Part shown: piece after piece, positions 7,430 through 15,183 of the stretch
How the letters are laid out: each line of letters opens with the position of its first letter
Numbering within the stretch: the stretch's first letter is position 1
From: Desulfuromonas sp.
GTDB taxonomy: Bacteria > Desulfobacterota > Desulfuromonadia > Desulfuromonadales > BM501
Assembly: GCF_002868845.1 (NCBI RefSeq)
Contig: NZ_PKUB01000041.1
Coordinates: 168,319 to 218,125 of the forward strand
Direction: 5' to 3'
DNA length: 49,807 nucleotides
Position numbers and translations under genes: made by a program
The notes under the pieces: model-generated
Told to the model about the DNA's origin: nothing
The model's input: the letters and a program-made list of their open reading frames with translations, nothing else
Databases searched by the model: none

Positions 7430-8197
7430 ATGACTTTGAGGAAAACGCTTTTCTGTACCCTGCTGCTGACCCTGCTGAGCGCTTCGACGGTTCTCGCCCA
7501 GGCGGTTCCGGGCACCGTGCGTCCGGTGAAAATCGAAAGCGCCGCCGTGGTTCCCCTGGGCCAGGTGGCCCTCGAAGCGGGGCTGGCCTTCGAGATGGAC
7601 CGGGAATGGCAGCGCCGCGAATACGACAACGTTCGCCTCGCCCCGCTCGGGGTGCGCTACGGCCTGGCCCCGGGACTGGAGGTCGGCGGCAGTCTCGGAT
7701 TCTCCTCAAACGACGGCGAAGGGGCCGGCGCACCGGACGATTCGGGCCTGGAGGGGCTCTCCCTGTTCGGCAAGATGCAGGTCAATGAATATGCCGCCCT
7801 GCGGGCCGGCCTGATCCTGTTCGGCGACGAAGACGTCTACCCCTACCCGAGCGACGGACTCGACCTGTTCGCCGACCTTGCGCTGCAGCGACGGATTGAG
7901 GGGGGTCTTCTGTACGGCGAAATCGGCTATACGGTGCAGGGCGGGAATCTGGATGACAACCACTATTTCAGCTACGGCCTCGGATACGCCTACCCGGTCG
8001 ACAGGGCCGTGACCATCAACGTTGAACTCGGCGGCGAAGAGGCCCACGAGGGCACCACGGCCAACGTCCTCGACCTTCTCCTGGGCGCCAACGTCCTGAT
8101 TGCCGGCCAGGTGCGCCTGGCCCCCTATGTCTCTGCAGGCCTGTTCGACTCCGGACCGGATTTCGCCCTGGGCACTCTTGCGGAGATGCGTTTTTAA
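7430..8197 (+). CDS. Outer-membrane beta-barrel protein (hypothetical)
   Basis: 255 residues. The start at 7430 is chosen over an ATG at 7358 because it has GAAAGGAG 7-8 nt upstream and gives a clean signal peptide (MTLRKTLFCTLLLTLLSASTVLAQA, cleavage after LAQA or VLA). The mature part is rich in alternating hydrophobic/polar stretches with Gly and aromatic residues (LGVRYGLAPGLEVGGSLGF, YFSYGLGYAYPVD) and ends in MRF, the terminal Phe expected of a BAM-inserted barrel. Its size fits an 8- to 10-strand barrel. No specific family was recognised; it could be a small porin-like or adhesin-like protein. It is a single gene flanked by a long upstream region and a strong palindrome downstream. Confidence 0.75.
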   Translation: MTLRKTLFCTLLLTLLSASTVLAQAVPGTVRPVKIESAAVVPLGQVALEAGLAFEMDREWQRREYDNVRLAPLGVRYGLAPGLEVGGSLGFSSNDGEGAGAPDDSGLEGLSLFGKMQVNEYAALRAGLILFGDEDVYPYPSDGLDLFADLALQRRIEGGLLYGEIGYTVQGGNLDDNHYFSYGLGYAYPVDRAVTINVELGGEEAHEGTTANVLDLLLGANVLIAGQVRLAPYVSAGLFDSGPDFALGTLAEMRF

Positions 8198-8237
8198 CCC
8201 CCCGAAGGCGCACCGCACAACAGTTTCACAACAGAAC

Positions 8238-8275
8238 GACGAAGGCGCCGAGATTGCAATCTCGGCGCCTTCGTC
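8238..8275. terminator. Perfect 38-bp palindrome between convergent genes (bidirectional terminator-like)
   Basis: A perfect dyad of two 19-base arms with no spacer, centred between 8256 and 8257, containing GGCGCCGAGATTG and its complement. It sits between the outer-membrane protein stop (8197) and the end of the leftward ATPase gene (8305), where a bidirectional terminator is expected. There is no clear U-run on either side, so it may instead act as an mRNA 3' stabiliser or as a binding site. Confidence 0.6.
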
Positions 8276-8304
8276 ATTCCGGCGGGTCGAAGGACGAACG
8301 GGCC

Positions 8305-9399
8305 TCAGGAGAAGAGCCGGTCGACCTCCTCAAAGTCGAAGCGCTTTTCGGCGAGTTCCTGGATCAGGGCGATCTTCTGGGTGTCCTCGGCGGAGAGCTT
8401 GGAGACGTCGTCGTTGATGGTCAAAAAAAGGTCGGCGGTGGTGCGGGTGGTGCGCATGTAGGGGATGGCGCTGCGGTCGAGAATCTGTTGGGTGATCCGG
8501 GAGACGGGTGCCACGCCGGGAATGATCAGGCCGGCGATTTTGCTCTTGTACTCGGGCATGGTATAGAGGTTGGCCAGGGTCACCAGGAGTTCGTCCCGGG
8601 AGCTGGTCACCAGCAGAAGAGTCGACTCCTGCAGCAGATCGACCACTCGCTGGGTGGAAGGGGCCCCGATCTGCACATGGTTGACGATGCGCATGTCCTC
8701 CACTGCGCTGCCCTGGATCGGCAACTCAAGAATCTTGGAAATACGGCGCAGGGTCGGGTTGGCCAGGATCGGCTGGTAGTTGAACCCCCCCAGCAACGTC
8801 AGCCCCATCGGTTCGAAGGCGAGCTTCAGGTAACGAAGGGTCTCCTCGCGCTTCTCCGGGATGATCTTGTTGGAGACGATGAGCCGGATCTCCGCCCCTT
8901 CCTGGCGGTAGAGGGCGAGGTTCATCGCCACCGCGTCGACCACGTTGCCGATCCCGCCTCCGGTGATCAGCATGACCGGGGCATCGACGAGGCGGGCGAT
9001 ACGGGCGTTGCTCAGCCCGATCACCGATCCGACGCCGCTGTGCCCCGCCCCCTCGATGACGAGCAGGTCGCACTCCCGCTCCAGGGCCGCCACCGCCGAG
9101 AGGACCTTGTCCTCAAGTTCCTGGGGATTGATCTCGCCGCGCAGCACCTTCTTGGTGGTGCCGGATCCCAGCACCACCGGAGACATGAGCGCCAGCTTCT
9201 CCTCCAGGCCGTAGACCTGGGACATCAGGGCCGGGTCCTTGTCCACCCGGAGACCGTAAAGCTCGATGACCTTCGGACCGATCGGCTTGATGAAGCCGAT
9301 GCGCCCGTATTTTTTCCGGGCCAGGTGAAGCAATGAAAGGCTGGTGGTGGTCTTGCCGGTGTTCTGCCCCGTGGCAGCCACGAAAATCTTCTTCGCCAT
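8305..9399 (-). CDS. P-loop ATPase with DRTGG domain (phosphotransacetylase N-terminal-like)
   Basis: 364 residues. The N-terminus has a BioD/CobB-type P-loop (VAATGQNTGKTTTSLSLL, about residues 6-23), and LLVIEGAGHSGVGSVIGLSNARIARL fits the Walker B/substrate region of dethiobiotin-synthetase-like enzymes. The C-terminal half (from about residue 215) has the pattern of a DRTGG domain, as found upstream of phosphate acetyltransferase catalytic domains, but no acetyltransferase domain follows. The start at 9399 is supported by GAAGGAG 8 nt upstream; an ATG-like start farther out (9525) is not. The role is unknown; a nucleotide-sensing or regulatory ATPase is likely. It is divergent from the ferredoxin gene. 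Confidence 0.75.
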   Translation of the reverse strand: MAKKIFVAATGQNTGKTTTSLSLLHLARKKYGRIGFIKPIGPKVIELYGLRVDKDPALMSQVYGLEEKLALMSPVVLGSGTTKKVLRGEINPQELEDKVLSAVAALERECDLLVIEGAGHSGVGSVIGLSNARIARLVDAPVMLITGGGIGNVVDAVAMNLALYRQEGAEIRLIVSNKIIPEKREETLRYLKLAFEPMGLTLLGGFNYQPILANPTLRRISKILELPIQGSAVEDMRIVNHVQIGAPSTQRVVDLLQESTLLLVTSSRDELLVTLANLYTMPEYKSKIAGLIIPGVAPVSRITQQILDRSAIPYMRTTRTTADLFLTINDDVSKLSAEDTQKIALIQELAEKRFDFEEVDRLFS

Positions 9400-9518
9400 G
9401 AACGGGCTCCTTCCATCGGAATGGGTTGTTAAAAAGGTACCATCCCGGACGCGATTTGTCAGGACCGAAGGCGCCAGGGGCAAAAACCGCGGAGGGAAAA
9501 AGCAGGCGTGCCTCCGAC

Positions 9519-9546
9519 TGGACAAACCCTCAGGAACCGCTATGCT
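9519..9546 (+). promoter_or_regulatory. Sigma-70-like promoter of the ferredoxin gene
   Basis: TGGACA at 9519-9524 and TATGCT at 9541-9546 are separated by 16 bases and lie about 37 nt upstream of the ferredoxin ATG. The match to consensus is moderate (5/6 and 4/6); assignment by eye. Confidence 0.45.
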
Positions 9547-9583
9547 TGTTCACGTTTACACCAAACCACGCAAGGAGGAGAAC

Positions 9584-9757
9584 ATGGGCACTCACTACAT
9601 CACCGACGACTGCACCAACTGCGGAGCCTGCGCCGACGTCTGCCCGGTGGACGCCATCAGCGATACCGGCGAAGTGCATGCCATCGACCAGGACGCCTGC
9701 ACCGACTGCGGCGCTTGCGACGACGCCTGCCCGGTGGAGGCCATCAAGTGGGAATGA
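9584..9757 (+). CDS. 2[4Fe-4S] ferredoxin
   Basis: 57-residue bacterial ferredoxin of clostridial type. It has two CX2CX2CX3CP motifs: CTNCGACADVCP near residues 10-21 and CTDCGACDDACP near 40-51. Each supplies Cys for one cluster, with the fourth ligand shared across the fold. It starts MGTHYITDDC, with AAGGAGGAG 5 nt upstream of the ATG. It is a low-potential electron carrier in the cytoplasm of an anaerobe, serving oxidoreductases not encoded nearby. It is monocistronic, with its own promoter and a strong terminator. Confidence 0.95.
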   Translation: MGTHYITDDCTNCGACADVCPVDAISDTGEVHAIDQDACTDCGACDDACPVEAIKWE

Positions 9758-9788
9758 CCTGTCTCCCACCTCTCGCCCCTCGCGGGCG

Positions 9789-9821
9789 AAAAAAGAGGCC
9801 CGTTGCGGGCCTCTTTTTTTT
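9789..9821 (+). terminator. Rho-independent terminator after the ferredoxin gene
   Basis: The stem GAGGCCCG/CGGGCCTC with a short TTG-type loop is followed by nine T residues on the plus strand. A preceding A-run means it could also stop leftward transcription from the PilZ gene. Confidence 0.9.
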
Positions 9822-9850
9822 GCCGATTGCCCCTTTGGGTCGGCCGGAAA

Positions 9851-10198
9851 TCATCCCATGCGCTTCGCCTGGATTTCGGCACAGTGCCTGAGGTATTCCT
9901 CTTCCCCGGAGACAAAGCGGGAAACGTGAATCCCCATCCCCCCCTTCTGGCCGAGGCGAATGCGGTCCGGGGAGGTCCGCTTGGCCCAGCGCACCGTCCC
10001 CTCCAGGCTGACCGTCTCGCCCCCGGGCAGGCACAGATCGATCTTCAGCTCGGTCTTGGGGGCAAAGATCGTGGCCGTCTTGATGAAAAACCCCTTCGGA
10101 GAAAGATCGTCGGTGAACCCGATCTTGACCGGGCGCTGTTCGCCGTAACGAACCTGCACCCTTTCCTTGAACCGGCTTTCATGGCGCTTTTCGTTCAT
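9851..10198 (-). CDS. PilZ domain protein (c-di-GMP effector-like)
   Basis: 115 residues starting MNEKRHESRFKERVQVRYG. This matches the PilZ N-terminal c-di-GMP motif (RxxxR, here about residues 5-9 or 9-13) followed by the beta-barrel with DLSPKGFFIKT (the D/NxSxxG motif) and GTVRWAKR. It is a stand-alone single-domain PilZ with no fused output domain, so it probably acts by binding a partner. The start is placed at 10198, where GGAGGGAAGGGC precedes the ATG; a longer frame from 10270 has no such signal. Confidence 0.85.
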   Translation of the reverse strand: MNEKRHESRFKERVQVRYGEQRPVKIGFTDDLSPKGFFIKTATIFAPKTELKIDLCLPGGETVSLEGTVRWAKRTSPDRIRLGQKGGMGIHVSRFVSGEEEYLRHCAEIQAKRMG

Positions 10199-10310
10199 GC
10201 CCTTCCCTCCAGCGGCTTTATTCGTTTCACCCCTGTGCCTTCGGCGGGCCAATACGGCTCCGGGTCCCATGCGTCCATTATATTCGAAATCAAGGCTTTT
10301 ATATCAAACC

Positions 10311-11180
10311 TTACCTCCCCTGGCCAAGAGTTATCATAACGGCCCCGGCGACCATAATGCAGGTTCCGGCCAGACGCTCACGAAAGCCCTGCTCGCCGAA
10401 CAGAAAATGCCCCCAGAGCACACTCAGCACGGTGCTGGTTCGCTTGATGGAAATCACGTAGGGAACCAGGGCCATGCTGATCGCGGTCATCTGGCACAGG
10501 GAGGTCATGGCCCCGCAGAAACCGAGGCCCAACAGGGGGGCGAAACTTCCTCCCATGCCTGCCAGTGCGCCCCGGCGCCTCAGCACGAGGGGGAGCATGG
10601 CGCATGCGATGAAGAGATTGACAGCCAGAGCCCAGAACGTCGTAGAGGAGTGGCGCAGGCCGATCTTGTCGACATTGGCGGTGATGCTCCACAACAGGGC
10701 GACCAAGAGCATCAGGCGTGGGCCCGAATCGCCGAGCAGGGCCCGGAGGGGGGCCAGCACCCCCCGGCTGCGCTGCCCGAGATACAGCAGGTAGGAGCCG
10801 GCCACGATCAGCAGAACCCCGGCCAAGCCGACCGGCCCAGGAAACTCGCCCAGGATCAGGGGGGAGGACAGCAGAAGGAACAGGGGGGTGAGGGCGACCA
10901 TGGGAACGGTGAGTGAAAGGTCGGATAGCCTGATGGCCCGGACATAAAGGACCGCGGTCACCACGTTGAGGCCCCCGCTGACCAACAGCGCGCCCCAGAA
11001 GGGAGCCCCCAGAGGGGGGACGCCGACCACCGGAATCAGAGGAAGGAGAAAAGGAAGGGCCAGCAGGCGCCAGGCCCAGGCCACCAGGTATTCGTCGCAC
11101 CTCTGCAGGCAAAGCTTGGCGAAAACGTCCTTGCCGGACTCGAAAAAGGCGGTCAGGAATGCAAACAGGGGCCAGCTCAA
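10311..11180 (-). CDS. EamA/DMT-family permease
   Basis: 289 residues with about ten hydrophobic spans arranged as two EamA repeats, in the drug/metabolite transporter superfamily. Landmarks are FESGKDVFAKLCLQ, VPMVALTPLFLLLSSPLILGE at the end of repeat one, and SVLWGHFLFGEQGFRERLAGTCIMVAGAV at the end of repeat two. The start is set at the TTG at 11180 because GGAGG lies 5 nt upstream. An ATG at 11246 would place a strong 13-bp hairpin inside the coding region and has a poorer ribosome site. The substrate is unknown. It follows the GntR gene on the same strand but is separated from it by that hairpin. Confidence 0.8.
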   Translation of the reverse strand: MSWPLFAFLTAFFESGKDVFAKLCLQRCDEYLVAWAWRLLALPFLLPLIPVVGVPPLGAPFWGALLVSGGLNVVTAVLYVRAIRLSDLSLTVPMVALTPLFLLLSSPLILGEFPGPVGLAGVLLIVAGSYLLYLGQRSRGVLAPLRALLGDSGPRLMLLVALLWSITANVDKIGLRHSSTTFWALAVNLFIACAMLPLVLRRRGALAGMGGSFAPLLGLGFCGAMTSLCQMTAISMALVPYVISIKRTSTVLSVLWGHFLFGEQGFRERLAGTCIMVAGAVMITLGQGR

Positions 11181-11199
11181 ACGGGCCTCCGGAAAGCAA

Positions 11200-11235
11200 A
11201 CGACCGGCGCCCGCTCGGGAGGGGGCGCCGGTCGT
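11200..11235 (-). terminator. 13-bp GC-rich hairpin between gntR and the EamA gene
   Basis: Arms ACGACCGGCGCCC (11200-11212) and its exact complement (11223-11235) enclose a 10-nt loop. On the minus strand it is followed by TTTGCTTT, so it looks like an intrinsic terminator or attenuator after the GntR gene. Confidence 0.6.
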
Positions 11236-11262
11236 ACGGTTTGCATCTATGCGTTGCGTCCC

Positions 11263-11973
11263 TCAGACATCCACGGACCGCCGCAGGACCGATTTCTCAA
11301 CATCGCGCCCCTCCTGCTGGGCCATGCTCTGGATCAGCACCTGGCCGCCGATGGCGGCGGTCTTGCGCACCAGGTTGTCGGCCTTGTCGCCGTGGTGGCT
11401 CTTGAAAGCCTCGATGATCTTGCGGTGCTCCTGAACCGAGATCTGCATCCGCCCGGGCAGGGAAAGGGAGGCCATACGCAGGCGGTTGAACTTCATCATC
11501 AACTGGTTGATGAGTTCCTCGAGCTTCTCGTTGCCGGCGGCACGGATGAACAGTTCGTGGAATTCGTTGTGCACCCTGAAGAAGGTCTTGACGTCCCCGT
11601 CAAGAGCCAGCTGCTCCAGACGGTCGTTGATGGTCTCGAGACGCTCAACCTCCTTCTCACTCATATTCTCGGCGGCCATGCGGGCGGCATAGCCCTCGAG
11701 AATGCTCTTGATGGCGTAGAACTCCTCCACGTCCCGCTCGGAGAGGGAAGTCACGACGGCCCCTTTGCGGGGAATAACGGTCAAGTAACCTTCCGACTCG
11801 AGCTGGCGGAAGGCCTCGCGAATGGGAGTGCGACTGATGCCGAAGCGCTCGGCCAGCTCTGGTTCGGCCACCTTCTCGCCCGGCTTCAGGGCCCCCCGGA
11901 GAATCGCCTCGCGGATCGTCTCGAGGATCTTCTCCCGCAGGGTCTGATGATGTTCCATCGGTTTCTTTTTCAA
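11263..11973 (-). CDS. GntR-family transcriptional regulator with FCD domain
   Basis: 236 residues. The winged helix-turn-helix at about residues 12-75 contains LKPGEKVAEPELAERFGISRTPIREAFRQLESEGYL, the GntR signature. The FCD ligand domain from about residue 85 includes the metal/ligand-binding pattern D/E..FH.... (HNEFHELFIRAAGN) and later His residues (EHRKIIEAFKSHHG). The start is TTG at 11973, with GGAGG 6 nt upstream; an in-frame ATG at about 11958 lacks a ribosome site. The regulator is probably autoregulated: a perfect 15-bp dyad lies between its -35 and -10 hexamers. A near-identical copy of that dyad lies upstream of the ATP synthase operon (21980-21994), so control of ATP synthase is likely. 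The effector is probably a small organic acid, by family analogy. Confidence 0.9.
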   Translation of the reverse strand: MKKKPMEHHQTLREKILETIREAILRGALKPGEKVAEPELAERFGISRTPIREAFRQLESEGYLTVIPRKGAVVTSLSERDVEEFYAIKSILEGYAARMAAENMSEKEVERLETINDRLEQLALDGDVKTFFRVHNEFHELFIRAAGNEKLEELINQLMMKFNRLRMASLSLPGRMQISVQEHRKIIEAFKSHHGDKADNLVRKTAAIGGQVLIQSMAQQEGRDVEKSVLRRSVDV

Positions 11974-12010
11974 TGAAGGCCTCCAGCGATCACAATATTA
12001 AATGGCGTCA

Positions 12011-12038
12011 ATTGTATACAGTATACAGTTTTTGTCAA
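12011..12038 (-). promoter_or_regulatory. Promoter and 15-bp operator of the GntR/FCD regulator
   Basis: On the minus strand, TTGACA (12038-12033) and TACAAT (12016-12011) are separated by 16 bases, an almost ideal sigma-70 promoter. The spacer and -10 are covered by TGTATACAGTATACA (12013-12027 on plus), a perfect 7-1-7 dyad made of two GTATAC units. GTnnAC-type palindromes are the usual GntR/FCD operators. Bound protein would block RNA polymerase directly, hence autorepression is expected. Confidence 0.75.
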
Positions 12039-12139
12039 GGCCTTTCTTCCCCCCCGGGGCTCCCGAAGGGCCTATATTCCCTTGCCTTTCAGCCCTCTCA
12101 AGGCTATCATCCAAATAATTTCAAACGACTGGAGAGGCA

Positions 12140-13153
12140 ATGGATCCCGTTCGCCACCTGCGCTTTTCGCTGTTCATCCTGGTCGCCGTCGTCGGGTGCG
12201 GAACCCTGGGCTACACCTTCATCGAGGGGTGGGGGGTGTTCGACTCCCTCTACATGACCGTCATCACCCTGGCCACGGTCGGTTTCCAGGAAATCCACCC
12301 CCTCACCGATCAAGGCAAGGCCTTCACCATTCTGCTTATCGTGTTCGGCGCCGGGATCATCGCCTACGCGGTCGGCAGCCTGATCCAGCTCATGGTGGAA
12401 GGGCAGCTGCGCAAGCTCATGGGGAGGAAGAAATTGGAAAAAGAGATCGGGAAGCTTCAGGGGCACTACATCGTCTGCGGCTACGGGCGCATCGGCGCCC
12501 TCATCTGCAAGGAACTGCAGACCCGTCCGGTCCCCTTCGTGGTGGTGGAGAAAGACCCGCAACACTGGGAAAAGCTGACGCGGAACGGGCACCTCTTCGT
12601 CCGCGGAGACGCCACCGACGACGAGGCCCTGATCGCCGCCGGCATCCGCCGGGCCAGGGGAGTGGTGACTGCGGTCACGTCCGACACCGACAACGTCTAC
12701 ATCACCCTCACCGCCCGCGGCCTGAATCCCGACCTGTTCATCCTTGCCCGCTCGGGGGAGGTCGAGGCCGAAAAGAAGCTGTTGCGGGCGGGAGCGAGCA
12801 AGGTCATCTCCCCCTACACCATCGGGGCCTCGCGCATGGCACAGGCCATCCTGCGCCCCTCGGTGGTCGACTTCATCGAGATCGCCACTGCGGGACGGAA
12901 CCTGGAACTGCAGATGGAAGAGATCCGGATCGCCCCCGCCTCGGCCCTTAAGGAGAAAACCCTCGCCGCCTCGGGGATTCGCCAGGAACTTGGGATTATT
13001 ATCGTCGGCATAAAGAAAGGCGACGGCAAGATGATCTTCAACCCCGAGCCTGGGGCGACCATCGAGCCGGGAGACATTCTCATCACCCTCGGGGAGCCGG
13101 CCGCCATCGAGAAACTGGAGCGCATCGCCTGCGGGGAGAAAATGGGTGTCTGA
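12140..13153 (+). CDS. Potassium channel with RCK (TrkA-N/TrkA-C) domains
   Basis: 337 residues. There are two transmembrane helices (about residues 8-28 and 60-83) flanking a pore loop with TLATVGFQE at about residues 47-55, then a RCK/TrkA-N Rossmann domain starting HYIVCGYGRIGALICKEL (about 108-125) and a TrkA-C domain at the end (from about residue 250). This is the architecture of ligand-gated prokaryotic K+ channels (MthK/GsuK type). The selectivity filter reads TVGFQ rather than the usual TVGYG, so ion preference may differ. The ATG at 12140 follows GGAGAGG. The next gene overlaps by 8 nt, suggesting co-transcription. Confidence 0.9.
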   Translation: MDPVRHLRFSLFILVAVVGCGTLGYTFIEGWGVFDSLYMTVITLATVGFQEIHPLTDQGKAFTILLIVFGAGIIAYAVGSLIQLMVEGQLRKLMGRKKLEKEIGKLQGHYIVCGYGRIGALICKELQTRPVPFVVVEKDPQHWEKLTRNGHLFVRGDATDDEALIAAGIRRARGVVTAVTSDTDNVYITLTARGLNPDLFILARSGEVEAEKKLLRAGASKVISPYTIGASRMAQAILRPSVVDFIEIATAGRNLELQMEEIRIAPASALKEKTLAASGIRQELGIIIVGIKKGDGKMIFNPEPGATIEPGDILITLGEPAAIEKLERIACGEKMGV

Positions 13154-13919
13154 CCTCCTTCACGTTCACCTTCCCTGGCGCATGGTGGACCAGACCCTGC
13201 CGTTTCTCCTGGAGCGCGGCCTGCAGCCGGAAATCGCCTTCCGGGGACCGGAACTGGACGAGGTGAGCCCGAAGGAACTGGAGCGCGTGGCGAGCCGCCT
13301 GGCCTCGGCGGGCCTGGCGATCACCGTTCACGGCCCCTTCCACGACCTCAACCCCGGCGCCTTGGAGCCGCTGGTGAGCGAGGTCACCCGGTCGCGCTTC
13401 GACCAGACCCTGGAGGCTGCGGGCCGCCTCGGCGCCAGCCTGGTGGTCCTCCATCCAGGCTACGACCGCTGGAAGTACGGCGGACAGGACCACCTGTGGC
13501 TCGAGCAGAACCTGCGCTTCTGGCCTTCCCTCCTGGAGCGGGCCGCCGCACTGGCCTGCCCCGTGGCCCTGGAGAACATCTTCGAGACCCGCCCGCAGCC
13601 CCTGGTCGACCTGCTCGAGGCAATCGACTCGCCCTGGCTCGGGCACTGCTTCGATACAGGGCACTGGAACCTGTTCGCCGACACCCCCCTGCCCGACTGG
13701 TTCGCCGCACTGGGCAGGCGCACTATTCACATGCACCTGCACGACAACCGGGGAGACCGGGACGAACATCTTCCCGTCGGCGAGGGGAGCATCGACTTCG
13801 GCGAAGTGTTCCGACTCATCGCCGAAATCACCGTTCCCCCGAGGATGACCCTCGAGGCCCACGACCGGCCCTCCCTGCTACGCTCCCTGGCCGCCGTCGC
13901 TCCCTTTCTTGCCCCCTGA
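13146..13919 (+). CDS. Sugar phosphate isomerase/epimerase-like TIM-barrel protein
   Basis: 257 residues, GTG start overlapping the end of the channel gene by 8 nt. It contains the metal-binding pattern of xylose-isomerase-like TIM barrels: THVHGPF-like ITVHGPFHD (about residues 59-67), VVLHPGYD, VALENIFE (Glu ligand), GHCFDTGHWN (Asp/His ligands), IHMHLHDNRGDRDEHLPVGEGSIDF and a final TLEAHD. All expected His/Glu/Asp ligands are present, so it is probably an active divalent-metal enzyme; the substrate is unknown. Its 3' end overlaps convergently with the dinB 3' end by 42 nt. Confidence 0.85.
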   Translation: MSDLLHVHLPWRMVDQTLPFLLERGLQPEIAFRGPELDEVSPKELERVASRLASAGLAITVHGPFHDLNPGALEPLVSEVTRSRFDQTLEAAGRLGASLVVLHPGYDRWKYGGQDHLWLEQNLRFWPSLLERAAALACPVALENIFETRPQPLVDLLEAIDSPWLGHCFDTGHWNLFADTPLPDWFAALGRRTIHMHLHDNRGDRDEHLPVGEGSIDFGEVFRLIAEITVPPRMTLEAHDRPSLLRSLAAVAPFLAP

Positions 13920-15077
13920 CGGGCGAGGCAGCAGTGAACCGCGCCGCACCCCGCTCGATCCGAAACGCTCCCGGACCTCGTCTACCGTCCGGTCGAGAAC
14001 CCTGGCACGCTCCCGCTCATGATCGAACAGGTCCTGCTGTCCCGCCCCCGCCGCCCTCAACTCGCTCAGGCTGATCCCGAGAAGGCGCACCGGCCGGCGG
14101 CCCGCCTCCGTGCGGCGGAGCAGGCCCACGGCTTCGCGATTGATCTCCAGGGCGTTGTCCACCCCCAGGCCAAGGGTAATGCTGCGGGTCACGGCCACAA
14201 AATCGGCGTACTTCACCTTCAGGGTCACGCAGCGACCGGCGAGCCCTTTGCTGCGCAACCGGCTCGCGACCTTTTCGGCCAGGGCGAGCAGCTCCAGCCG
14301 CAACACATCCCCCCCGCGCAAATCCTCGCTGAAGGTCTCCTCATGCCCCACGGACTTGATCCCCCCCCGGCTCTCCACAAGGCGGTCGTCCTGCCCCCGG
14401 GCCAAACGATAGAGGTGTTCGCCGTGGCGCCCCAGCCATTCAACCAGGCGCTCCCGAGGCACCCCGCGCAGGTCTGACACAGTGCGCAGGCCGAACCTCT
14501 CAAGTTTGGCCGCGGTGGTTTTTCCCACCCCCCACAGGGCCCTCAAAGGCAGGGGCAGCAAAAAAGCGTCCACCTCTTCCGGAGGGACCTCCATCAAGCC
14601 GTCCGGTTTGCCCGCCTCGGAGGCGAGCTTGGCCAGGAACTTGTTGGGGGCAACCCCGGCGCTGATCGCCAGACCCGTCTCCTGGCGGACATCATCCCTG
14701 ATTGCCTCGGCGATCCGGGCGGGACGCCCGAACAGGCGTTCGCACCCGGACACATCGAGAAAGGCTTCGTCGATGGAGAGGGGCTCGACGCGGTCGGTAT
14801 ATCGCGCGAAAATAGCGAACACCTGCCGGGAGACCTCCTGGTAGCGTTCCATGCGTACCGGCAGCGCAACGGCGCGGGGGCAGAGAGACAACGCCCGGGC
14901 CATGGCCATCGCCGAGTGCACACCGTAGCGCCGCGCCTCGTAGGAGCAGGCCGCAACGACGCCCCGCCCCAGGCTGCCTCCGACGAGGACCGGACGGCCG
15001 CGCAGTTCGGGACGATCGTGCTGCTCCACGGAGGCGTAAAAGGCGTCCATGTCAAGGTGAAGGATACAGCTTTTCAT
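13878..15077 (-). CDS. dinB: DNA polymerase IV
   Basis: 399-residue Y-family translesion polymerase. It has the N-terminal catalytic motif ILHLDMDAFYASVE (residues 5-18), VVAACSYEARRYGVHSAMAM, and the second catalytic motif PLSIDEAFLDVSG (about 98-110), followed by helix-hairpin-helix (LWGVGKTTAAKLERFG) and little-finger domains. The C-terminus (from about residue 340) includes QQDLFD, which resembles a beta-clamp-binding QxxLF peptide. ATG start at 15077. No LexA box was recognised in the short divergent promoter shared with the downstream FadR-type regulator. Confidence 0.95.
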   Translation of the reverse strand: MKSCILHLDMDAFYASVEQHDRPELRGRPVLVGGSLGRGVVAACSYEARRYGVHSAMAMARALSLCPRAVALPVRMERYQEVSRQVFAIFARYTDRVEPLSIDEAFLDVSGCERLFGRPARIAEAIRDDVRQETGLAISAGVAPNKFLAKLASEAGKPDGLMEVPPEEVDAFLLPLPLRALWGVGKTTAAKLERFGLRTVSDLRGVPRERLVEWLGRHGEHLYRLARGQDDRLVESRGGIKSVGHEETFSEDLRGGDVLRLELLALAEKVASRLRSKGLAGRCVTLKVKYADFVAVTRSITLGLGVDNALEINREAVGLLRRTEAGRRPVRLLGISLSELRAAGAGQQDLFDHERERARVLDRTVDEVRERFGSSGVRRGSLLPRPSGGKKGSDGGQGA

Positions 15078-15122
15078 CGGGCACCTCCGGGCGGCCCTCT
15101 TTCATTCGGTTCTCGAAGTGTC

Positions 15123-15163
15123 TTGACCTGAAGTCGGCGCCATGTTAAAAAATGGTCTTACCA
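15123..15163 (+). promoter_or_regulatory. Promoter and operator of the second GntR regulator
   Basis: TTGACC at 15123-15128 and an AT-rich -10-like TTAAAA near 15145-15150 (spacer 16) are followed by TGGTCTTACCA at 15153-15163. This is a TGGT-N3-ACCA dyad of the PdhR/LldR/FadR type. The operator lies about 20 nt upstream of the GTG start, overlapping the expected transcription start, so autorepression is likely. Confidence 0.6.
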
Positions 15164-15183
15164 ATATTCCGGGGAGAAGTGGC

